In this document: piece after piece, positions 25,704-32,692 of the stretch
Layout: each line of letters opens with the position of its first letter
Position numbering within the stretch: position 1 is the stretch's first letter
Assembly (NCBI GenBank): GCA_021787845.1
Contig: JAJYLH010000002.1
Coordinates: forward strand, 153,073 to 217,072
Length of the DNA stretch: 64,000 nt
Direction of reading: 5' to 3'
Source of the DNA: Myxococcales bacterium
GTDB taxonomy: Bacteria; Myxococcota; Myxococcia; Myxococcales; JAJYLH01
Program-made: the position numbers and the translations under genes
The notes under the pieces: model-generated
What the model saw: the letters and a program-made list of their open reading frames with translations, nothing else
The model's database searches: none
What the model was told of the DNA's origin: nothing

Positions 25704-28700
25704 CTACGCGCCCTCGCCGCCGTCGGGCTTCGGCAGATCAGCGACAGCGCTGCCGCCACCCGAGCCCGCGTTCTGGTCGACGTTCGCCGCCTGCCGTGCC
25801 GTCCGCTCGATTTCGTCGACGTCGCCCGCCTTGATCCGGTCGACCCGCTCCTGTGCCTGCCGCGCCTCGGAGGTCGCCTCGTTCGCCTCGTTGAGCGCGT
25901 CGGGATGGGTGACGTCCGCCTTGAGCGCTTGCGCCTGGGCCTGGGCGCCGCGCGCCTGGCCGACGGTATCTCCGGTCGCCTCGGACACCGCCTGCCGCGG
26001 CGCGTTCTTCACGTCGCGCACCGCACCGGTGACTTCGCTCTGCCGGCCGCGCACGTCCGCCGCGTCCAACGCCTGACCCTTCGCCTCCTGGGTCAGGTCC
26101 TGCGGCGCGTTCTTCACCTCGCGCACCGCGCCCATCGCCCCGGCCTGCGCGCCACGAGCGTCGGTCCCGCCGAGTACCTGCCCCTGGGCGTCGGCCGCGA
26201 GGTGCTGAGGAGCGTTCTTGACATCCCGCATCGCTCCCGCTGCCTGGCTCTGCAGCCCTCGGGCATCGGTCCCGCCAAGCGCTTGCCCTTGCGCCTCCCG
26301 TACCGCGTTCTGGGGGGCGTTTTGCGCTTGGCGCACCGCCTGCCCCGCGTCCGATTGCAGCTCGCGCATCTCGCTGCCGCCCGCTGCCTTGGCGATGTCC
26401 TTGGGGCCGCGTTGCCCCGACGCGACCGCCCGCGCGACATTCCTCGCCGCGTCGGCCGCGTGCTCGCCCACCGCGCTCGAGAGCCCCGCCACTCCCAGCC
26501 CGGCGACGCCCGCAGCCGCCGCGCCTTCCGCCAGCGGGGTCGTGTTCGACCCGGAAGCCTCGCGCGCCTGAGAAACCGCCGAGCCCGCCTCGCCCGGCAT
26601 CGCCCGCGCCGCCTGCGCCGCCTGCGCCCGAACCGCGACCGAGGCCTCCTTCGGCTTCGCCGCGGAAGCGATGGCGTCCGCCGGCATCCCCGTCGCCGCG
26701 GCGACCGCGGCGGTCGATTGAGCGGCGGCCATCGGGCCCTGCGACCCGCCGGGCAGGCCAGCCGGTGCCATCGCGGGCGCCTCGATCGGCAGATCGACGG
26801 GTTCCGCCGCCGGCGCTTGAATCGGCAGATCGCCGGGAGACACCCCGCCCACCGCGACCGGCGCCTGAATCGGCAGATCGACCGGTCCCGCGCCCGGCGC
26901 TTGAATCGGCAGCTCGCCGAGGGACGCTCCGCCCGCCGCGACCGGCGCCTGAATCGGTAGATCGCCCTGGGCCTGGCCACCCGCCACTTGGGAAACCGAT
27001 CCCGACAGCGGCTTGCCCGTCGGGTCCGCCAGAGGCAAGTCGCCCCCACCCGGCATCTCGGGAACGTTCCCGCTCTCCACCACCGCTCCCGCACCGCCGA
27101 CTGCCTGCGCCACGGGAGCGCTCCCGCCCGGCGCGCCGACCGCCGTGGCCGCCGCTTGCGCCGCGCCGTCCGCCAGACCCGCGGAGGCTGCCGCCGCCGA
27201 CGCACCACCATCGGTCAACCCGTCCCCGCTCGAGGTGGCTGCCGTCGCTCCCGCAGCGACTCCCGCCGCCGCCGCGACCCCGAGGCCGACCGCCACCCCA
27301 GCGACCGCCGCGTCGCCCGAAGCGGGCGGGGGCGGCGCGCTCGCCGCCGGTTGGGCCGGCATCGCCGGTGCCTCCACCGTGCTCCCCGCCGTTGGGGCCG
27401 ACGAGCTCACGACCGGTCGTGCGACGCTCTCGGCCTGCCCGGGCGGCACCGCGGTCGAGACGTGAGCGGTTTGCGCCTCGCTCGCGCTCGCCGGGACCGC
27501 CGCGGGAGTCGCGCCCCCCGCCAACCCCGCTGCGGGGGACGGCACCGCTTCCGGGGTGGGTCGCGGCGCCGCGGCGACCGGGGCCGTCACCGGTGGCGGT
27601 TTCGCTCGAGGCTCGGCGGTCGGCGTCGCGCTCGGACGCTGAGCCGCCGACGCCGCGCCCGGCGCTGCCGCCGGGGGAGCCGCCGGTCGGCTCGCGGGCG
27701 GCTGCGCCGCCGGGCCAGCGCCGGGAGAGGAGGCGGCCGGCTGCGGACGAGAGCTGGGCGGCTGCGCTGCTGGAGAGGCGCCTCCGGCCGAGGTGGTCGA
27801 CGGCGTCGGGCCGGAAGCCGCGCCGGAAGGCGCCGACGTCGGAGTGGCGCTCGGCGCGGTGCCCGACGCGGCCGGAGTCGAAGTCCCCGCCTCCGCCGAA
27901 GCCGGCGTCGCCTCCGCCGGAGTGCCGCTCGTCGCGGTCGGGGCCGTCGACGTGCCGGGGGCCCCAGGGGTAGCGCTGCCGCCCGCCGCGGTGCCGGTCG
28001 CCGCCGCGCTCGAAGCGCCTGCCCCTTGTTTTGCGTTCTCGCCCTGCTGCGCCGCTTCGCTCCCCTGTTGCGCTCCTGCTTCGTTCGCCTGGCTCGCGCC
28101 GGCGACGTCGTTCGCTTCGGCCTTCCCCACCGCGCTCTTGAGCGTCGCGCACGCCTGCTGCGCGGTCTTCAACGCCGCCTTCGCGTCCGAGACCGCCGCC
28201 TCGAACTGGGAGAAGGCGTCCGAAAACTTCCCCTGAAGAGCGAGGTCGACGCCTTTCTTCGCGTGGTCCCACGCGCTTTCCACTTCGCCGACGATCTTCT
28301 TGCCGCTCTCGAGCAGGGTGTCGGCGACCGACAGCCCCTTCTCGGCGATGCCGACCGCGGTGTCGGCAGCCTTGAAGGCGCTCTGGATCGCGTCCTTCAC
28401 CTCCGGGCTCACCCCGAGCTGGTCGGCCGCCTTGAGCAGCGCGGTCTTCGCCGCGGCGAGCGAGGTCCGGGCCGAGGCGAGCTGGCCGACCGCCTCCCCG
28501 AGAAGGCCCTTCGCGACGTCCTTGGCCCCCGCGATGGCGTGGTCGACCGCTTCCTTCGCGCTCTCGACCGCCTCGACCGCGTTGTGCACGACCTTCTGCG
28601 CGTCCTCGAGCGTCTTCTGCGCCTTCTCGACCGCCTCCTTCGCGTGCTCGAAGGTCGCCTTCGCCTTGTCGGCGGCCTTCTTCACCGCGTTGACCGCGTC

Positions 28701-29822
28701 GGTCGCCGCCGAGAGCGTCGCGACCGCCGGGCTCTTCGCGCTCGCCGACTTCGAGGCCCCCGCGCCCTTCTCCATCGCGAACCGGCGGGCGCGAAACTCC
28801 GTCGCGTAGCCCGCGTCGGTGTAGAAGAGGTGGTCGCTCGCGACCACGTAGTACGGACCGTCCAGACGCTTCCCGGCCTTGTCGATTTCCACGATCGATC
28901 CGGCGCGAATCTTCGGGTCGCCGTCGACCCGGCACTCGACCTGGACGAAGTCGCCCGCGCGCCAGTTGAAGTCCGCCTTGGCCAGCGACTCGAGCTCCTT
29001 GGTCGCGGTCAGGGTGGACAGAAGGTACCGCTCGGCCTCCCCGAACCGCTCCTTCGCGAGCGACGAGCCCACCGTCTGGCCGCCCATCTTCGACGGCTCG
29101 TCGCCGGTCGTCGCGTGCGCCTGCAAGAGCTTCTTGTTGACCGGGTCCCACGCGACCACGTCGAGCTTCGGCGCCTGGTCGAAGGTGTTGATGCTGTGCG
29201 CGAGCCGTCCGATGTTCTCGCCCCACTTCAGGTGCGCTACCGCCTGGCTCGTCACCGCGGGCTTCTTGAAATAGAGCTTCTTCCCGCGGACTTGAACCTG
29301 GTAGCCGCACCTCTGCGCGCGCTCGAGCAGGAAGTCGAAGTCGGCGACGTTGTTCTGCAACACGAACGGGTGGAGCACGCCCGGGTCGTCGCAGTCGGCC
29401 GACAGGCCGTGCTCCTGCGCCACCTTCTTCACGATCTGCGCGTCGGTCTGGTTCAGGTAGGTCCTGGTCTTCGGCGCCCGGCTGAAGCGGTGCAGCCTAT
29501 CGTAACCCTCGACGACCAGCCGCGCGGGCCCTTCGACGGCGAGGTCGACCTGCCAGGTCACCACCTCCGCCTTGACCACGCTCTCGAGCTTGCCGACGTA
29601 GCCGAGCTTGACCTCGACCTCCTTGCCCGGCTTGAGCTTGTTGCTCTTGGTCCAGACCCGGCCGACGTCGCTCAGGTGGAGCGCGAAGTGGCTCGGCCTC
29701 GTCAGGTCGTCCGAGACGCGAATGCCGATGACGTTCGCGGCCAGCTCCAGCGGTGCCGGAGAGCCGTCGAGCAGCACCTGGAACGAGGGTGCGAGGACGT
29801 TGTACGCTGCATCGGGCGCCAC
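25704..29822 (-). CDS. gpD-type baseplate hub fused to ~1,000-residue repeat extension
   Basis: A 1,372-residue protein with a GTG start and GGGAGG 5 nt before it. Residues 1-350 are a phage late-control D / gp27-like hub: 'NVIGIRVSDDLTRPSHFALHLSDVGR', 'AQIVKKVAQEHGLSADCDDPGVLHPFVLQNNVADFDFLLERAQRCGYQVQVRGKKLYFKKP', 'GPYYVVASDHLFYTDAGYATEFRARR'. Residues ~350-560 are an Ala/Lys/Glu coiled coil. Residues ~560-940 are Ala/Pro/Ser/Thr-rich. Residues ~940-1,016 are 'LPIQAP' repeats, and ~1,152-1,292 four 36-residue 'VKNAPQ' repeats. Ordinary hubs stop near residue 350-400. The extension could be a tethered effector carrier, fibre or length ruler; no catalytic motif was recognised. It is preceded by the shared 17-bp motif. 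Confidence 0.85.
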   Translation of the reverse strand: MAPDAAYNVLAPSFQVLLDGSPAPLELAANVIGIRVSDDLTRPSHFALHLSDVGRVWTKSNKLKPGKEVEVKLGYVGKLESVVKAEVVTWQVDLAVEGPARLVVEGYDRLHRFSRAPKTRTYLNQTDAQIVKKVAQEHGLSADCDDPGVLHPFVLQNNVADFDFLLERAQRCGYQVQVRGKKLYFKKPAVTSQAVAHLKWGENIGRLAHSINTFDQAPKLDVVAWDPVNKKLLQAHATTGDEPSKMGGQTVGSSLAKERFGEAERYLLSTLTATKELESLAKADFNWRAGDFVQVECRVDGDPKIRAGSIVEIDKAGKRLDGPYYVVASDHLFYTDAGYATEFRARRFAMEKGAGASKSASAKSPAVATLSAATDAVNAVKKAADKAKATFEHAKEAVEKAQKTLEDAQKVVHNAVEAVESAKEAVDHAIAGAKDVAKGLLGEAVGQLASARTSLAAAKTALLKAADQLGVSPEVKDAIQSAFKAADTAVGIAEKGLSVADTLLESGKKIVGEVESAWDHAKKGVDLALQGKFSDAFSQFEAAVSDAKAALKTAQQACATLKSAVGKAEANDVAGASQANEAGAQQGSEAAQQGENAKQGAGASSAAATGTAAGGSATPGAPGTSTAPTATSGTPAEATPASAEAGTSTPAASGTAPSATPTSAPSGAASGPTPSTTSAGGASPAAQPPSSRPQPAASSPGAGPAAQPPASRPAAPPAAAPGAASAAQRPSATPTAEPRAKPPPVTAPVAAAPRPTPEAVPSPAAGLAGGATPAAVPASASEAQTAHVSTAVPPGQAESVARPVVSSSAPTAGSTVEAPAMPAQPAASAPPPPASGDAAVAGVAVGLGVAAAAGVAAGATAATSSGDGLTDGGASAAAASAGLADGAAQAAATAVGAPGGSAPVAQAVGGAGAVVESGNVPEMPGGGDLPLADPTGKPLSGSVSQVAGGQAQGDLPIQAPVAAGGASLGELPIQAPGAGPVDLPIQAPVAVGGVSPGDLPIQAPAAEPVDLPIEAPAMAPAGLPGGSQGPMAAAQSTAAVAAATGMPADAIASAAKPKEASVAVRAQAAQAARAMPGEAGSAVSQAREASGSNTTPLAEGAAAAGVAGLGVAGLSSAVGEHAADAARNVARAVASGQRGPKDIAKAAGGSEMRELQSDAGQAVRQAQNAPQNAVREAQGQALGGTDARGLQSQAAGAMRDVKNAPQHLAADAQGQVLGGTDARGAQAGAMGAVREVKNAPQDLTQEAKGQALDAADVRGRQSEVTGAVRDVKNAPRQAVSEATGDTVGQARGAQAQAQALKADVTHPDALNEANEATSEARQAQERVDRIKAGDVDEIERTARQAANVDQNAGSGGGSAVADLPKPDGGEGA
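25945..26365 (-). repeat. Four 36-codon repeats (VKNAPQ..EAxGQxLGGTDARG)
   Basis: In-frame repeats near the C-terminus of the hub fusion. The units read 'AVRQAQNAPQNAVREAQGQ', 'AMRDVKNAPQHLAADAQGQ', 'AVREVKNAPQDLTQEAKGQ' and 'AVRDVKNAPRQAVSEATGD', each followed by a short 'GGTDARGxQ' linker. They are predicted helical with regular Ala/Gln faces. Boundaries are approximate. Confidence 0.8.
26774..27000 (-). repeat. LPIQAP tandem repeats in the hub fusion
   Basis: Six units of '(D/E)LPI(Q/E)AP' spaced 15-22 residues apart (for example 'DLPIQAPVAVGGVSPG'). At DNA level the 16-mer GCCTGAATCGGCAGAT recurs with little change, indicating recent duplication. The alternating Pro/hydrophobic pattern suggests an extended beta or stalk segment. 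Confidence 0.75.
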
Positions 29823-30147
29823 GGCGCCTCCCGATTCTTCGGAAAAAAGGCCGGACGGGTCCGCCGGTCAGCAGCCCAAGCGGATGGCCGGGAGCCTGCA
29901 ATCTGCCACTTTCCACTTCCGAGCGCAAGAGAGAACGGCGTTCACCGAAAAATGCGCGCTTCCCCCCGCATTTCCGCCGGGAGAGCGACGAACCCGTGCG
30001 GCCATCGGTTCCGCCTCCGTCGGTCGGCGCGCCAGCGGCGGCGCCGCCGAAGGTGGTCCCGGGAGACAGGACCGCCCCTCCCAACGGAAAGCAGGAGCGG
30101 ATCCGCCCAGCGGGCTGAGTTTCGAACGCCGCCCGATAGAGGCGCGT
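29823..30147. other. Gene-free leader upstream of the hub gene
   Basis: About 325 bp with no supported ORF. It contains the dispersed 17-bp motif at 29930-29946, a TTCTTCGGAAAAAAGG patch at 29834-29849 and the hub ribosome-binding site. It probably holds the promoter of the hub gene. Confidence 0.5.
29930..29946 (-). promoter_or_regulatory. eCIS-dispersed 17-bp motif, copy 1 (before hub gene)
   Basis: AGAGAACGGCGTTCACC, coding-strand GGTGAACGCCGTTCTCT. It contains GAACG-G-CGTTC, a perfect 5-bp-arm palindrome. It lies 108 bp upstream of the hub GTG. The other copies lie upstream of tube 1 and tube 2; none was noticed elsewhere in the window. Confidence 0.55.
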
Positions 30148-30843
30148 CTAGGGGTGCGACAGGGTGGCGGAGAAGACGTTCTGGTGAATCGCCGCCGGCT
30201 GCGACGCGAGCACCACGCCCGTGACGACCGCCGCGACGACGACCGCGCTGCCCCCGAGGAACCACCACTGCTTGTAGATCGGCGCCGCCTCCCGTTCCGG
30301 CAGCGTGGTGGGGGGCTGCACCGCCGCCGGGGCCAACGGAGGCGGCGGGGGCGGCAACGACTCGACGGTGGGCGCTGTGACCTTCGGCGTGGGCGGGGGC
30401 GGCGGGGGCGGCGCCGGGGCTGGCGGAGGCGCGGGAGCGGGAGCCACCTCGGCCACGGGCTGAGGGGCAGGCCTCTCGGTCACCGTGATCTTGTGGGGGT
30501 GGTCTGGCGTGCCGTCGCGGGTGGGACCGTTGCCGTACTCGTCGTAGGCCTCGATCCAGTACTCGATGTCGGCGGTCGCCTCGATGCTGGCGGCGTAGAT
30601 GTGGCCGCTCTTCTTGGTCATCGGGACCGAGCTGTAGGTGCTCGCGCCCGGATAGCGGAAGTACAGGGTGGGCGCGAAGATCTCGCTCTGGTCTTCCATG
30701 TCGGCGGAGATGGTGAGGGTCTCGCCGCGGTAGGCGTGGAGGACCGGCGTGTGCTTGATGAGCGGCGGCGTGGTGTCGTCCGCCCGCGCCGAAAGGGCGA
30801 TGGCGAAGGACACCGCCACGAAAGCCAAGAGCGACCGACGCAT
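30148..30843 (-). CDS. Exported Pro-rich protein with C-terminal membrane helix
   Basis: A 231-residue protein with signal peptide MRRSLLAFVAVSFAIALSARA. A ~100-residue Ig-like region follows ('PPLIKHTPVLHAYRGETLTISADMEDQSEIFAPTLYFRYPGASTYSSVPM', 'YWIEAYDEYGNGPTRDG'), typical of myxobacterial envelope proteins. Then come a Pro/Ala linker and a C-terminal membrane segment 'WWFLGGSAVVVAAVVTGVVLA'. It lies immediately upstream of the eCIS hub on the same strand. An envelope anchor or periplasmic sensor role is possible; I do not recognise a named family. Confidence 0.65.
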   Translation of the reverse strand: MRRSLLAFVAVSFAIALSARADDTTPPLIKHTPVLHAYRGETLTISADMEDQSEIFAPTLYFRYPGASTYSSVPMTKKSGHIYAASIEATADIEYWIEAYDEYGNGPTRDGTPDHPHKITVTERPAPQPVAEVAPAPAPPPAPAPPPPPPPTPKVTAPTVESLPPPPPPLAPAAVQPPTTLPEREAAPIYKQWWFLGGSAVVVAAVVTGVVLASQPAAIHQNVFSATLSHP

Positions 30844-31076
30844 GATTTCAGGCTCCCAACTGTGCGACCGCCGTTATAGAGACGCCGGGAAAGAAGTGTC
30901 AACCGCTGCGGCTCGATCCGACGAGCGAGGCCACACGCGCCCGCCCGGACCTCCGCCGTCGCCGATCCAACGTCCGAGCCACGGGCGCGATCCTTTCTGG
31001 CGACGCACCGGCGTTGCCCCTCCGCGGGTCCCTGCTAGATTGCCGGACCCGTTTCTTCGCGCGCGGAGCCGGTCGC

Positions 31077-31952
31077 ATGATCGAGTCGATTCGCAAGGTG
31101 GTCATCCCCGCCGCGGGGCTCGGAACGCGCTTTCTGCCGGCGACCAAGGCGGTGCCCAAGGAGCTGCTGCCGATCGTCGACACTCCGACCCTCCAGCTCA
31201 TCGTCGAGGAGGCGGTGCGCGCGGGCCTTCGCGAGGTGGTCCTGGTCAACGGGAGGGGCAAGAGCGCTATCGAGGACCATTTCGACGTCGCTTACGAGCT
31301 CGAGGACATCCTTCTGAAGCGTGGCAAGTCCGAGCTGGCGCGCGAGGTGCGCGGCATCAGCGAGATGGCGGCGGTCGTCAGCATCCGGCAGAGAGAGCCG
31401 CTCGGGCTCGGCCACGCGGTGCTCTGCGCGCGCCCGGCGGTAGGCGACGAGCCTTTCGCGGTGATGCTGGGCGACGACCTCATCGACAGCGCGGAGCCGG
31501 GCATCGGCCAACTCGTGCGGGTCGCGCAGACGACCGGGAAGGCCGTGGTGGCGCTGGTCGAGGTTCCGGCCACCGAGACGCACCGGTACGGCGTCGCCGC
31601 GGGCCGTCGCTCCGGCGACCGGACATTCGACATCACTCACCTCGTCGAGAAGCCGAAGCCGGGAGCCGCGCCGTCGAACCTCGCCGTCTTCGGCCGCTAC
31701 CTGCTGCCGCCCGACGTCTTCGACCTCCTCGCGCAGACCCGGCCTGGCGCGGGCGGCGAGATTCAGCTCACCGACGCGCTCGACCGGCTCGCCGCGCAGG
31801 GCCGCCTGGTCGGGTGCCTCATCGAAGGCGACCGCTTCGACGCGGGCGACCGGCTCGGCTACCTGAAGGCCAACGTCGCATGGGCTCTCAAGCGACCCGA
31901 GCTTCGCGATGGCCTGAAGGAGTATCTGAGGGCGGTGTTGGAGAGCGCATGA
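31077..31952 (+). CDS. galU: UTP-glucose-1-phosphate uridylyltransferase
   Basis: A 291-residue nucleotidyltransferase making UDP-glucose from UTP and glucose-1-phosphate for polysaccharide and glycolipid synthesis. Signature motifs: 'KVVIPAAGLGTRFLPATKAVPKELLPIVDTPTLQLIVEEAV', 'REPLGLGHAVLCARPAVGDEPFAVMLGDDLID' and 'LVEKPKPGAAPSNLAVFGRYLL'. Length and motif order match GalU. The start MIESIRKVVIPAAG follows the family, not the longer frame. Its stop overlaps the ATG of the next gene (ATGA). Confidence 0.95.
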   Translation: MIESIRKVVIPAAGLGTRFLPATKAVPKELLPIVDTPTLQLIVEEAVRAGLREVVLVNGRGKSAIEDHFDVAYELEDILLKRGKSELAREVRGISEMAAVVSIRQREPLGLGHAVLCARPAVGDEPFAVMLGDDLIDSAEPGIGQLVRVAQTTGKAVVALVEVPATETHRYGVAAGRRSGDRTFDITHLVEKPKPGAAPSNLAVFGRYLLPPDVFDLLAQTRPGAGGEIQLTDALDRLAAQGRLVGCLIEGDRFDAGDRLGYLKANVAWALKRPELRDGLKEYLRAVLESA

Positions 31953-32692
31953 GGCCCTTGGTTGGCACTACGGCGGCGCTCTTGTGCCTCGGCTCCGCTG
32001 CCGCAGCATACGTCCTCGACGCCACGGCGGTCTTCCGACAGTTCGGGGACGCCCAGGCGCGTTCGGGCGCTCAAGCCGCCCACCTGGTCGGCACGGCGGC
32101 GATCGGGCCCTCGGGCGGGGGCGCCGCCCGAGCCGTTCCCTTCCGCCTGGACCTTTCCTTTCCGGGAGCCTGCCGGCTGGAGATCGACCGACCAGGAAAC
32201 CCCGAATCGATCGCGTACCGGGGAGAGAAGGTGACGTCGCCGGGCCCAGTCGATCCGGCGATCTCCGCGTTCGCCAGCCTCGCGTGCCCTGCCCTCGTGC
32301 TGCGCGGGATGAGCGCCCGCGCCGGCCAGGCGGCGATCGCCGCGTTCGCCGCCCGCCTCGCCGTCGACAGGTCGACGGTGTCCCTCGCCCGGTACCGGCG
32401 GCGTGCCACGTTCGCCGTCGGGGCGAAGCCACGCGACCTGAATCGGCCGCAGATCTGGTTCGACCAACGCTCAGGGCTTCCGGTCCGGATAATCGGGACC
32501 GCCGCTGGGAAGCTCTGGGACGTGCGGTTCGTCGATCCCCGCTCGCTCGCGACCGGACGGGCGGCGCCACGCCGCATTCGGGTTTTTCAGGCGCAACGTG
32601 AGGCTCTCGAGGTGGACTTGATGACGCCCGCGCCCGCCGAAGGCCCGACGACCGTGGGCGACACCGATGGAAGCGGCTCCCCCGGAGACTGA
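31949..32692 (+). CDS. Exported protein of unknown function
   Basis: A 247-residue protein with signal peptide MRPLVGTTAALLCLGSAAAAYVLDA. The mature part reads like an outer-membrane lipoprotein-sorting/LolA-like beta-sheet protein ('FRLDLSFPGACRLEIDRPGNP', 'ATFAVGAKPRDLNRPQIWFDQRSGLPVRIIGTAAGKLWDVRFVD', 'PRRIRVFQAQREALEVDLM'), but I cannot assign a family with certainty. It is translationally coupled to galU and overlaps the priA start by 26 nt, so these three form an operon. Confidence 0.65.
   Translation: MRPLVGTTAALLCLGSAAAAYVLDATAVFRQFGDAQARSGAQAAHLVGTAAIGPSGGGAARAVPFRLDLSFPGACRLEIDRPGNPESIAYRGEKVTSPGPVDPAISAFASLACPALVLRGMSARAGQAAIAAFAARLAVDRSTVSLARYRRRATFAVGAKPRDLNRPQIWFDQRSGLPVRIIGTAAGKLWDVRFVDPRSLATGRAAPRRIRVFQAQREALEVDLMTPAPAEGPTTVGDTDGSGSPGD

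Noticed and set aside
26988..30224. A 1,078-codon open frame on the plus strand
   Set aside because: Antisense to the hub fusion; composition is Arg-rich and motif-free, whereas the minus strand encodes a clear gpD domain.
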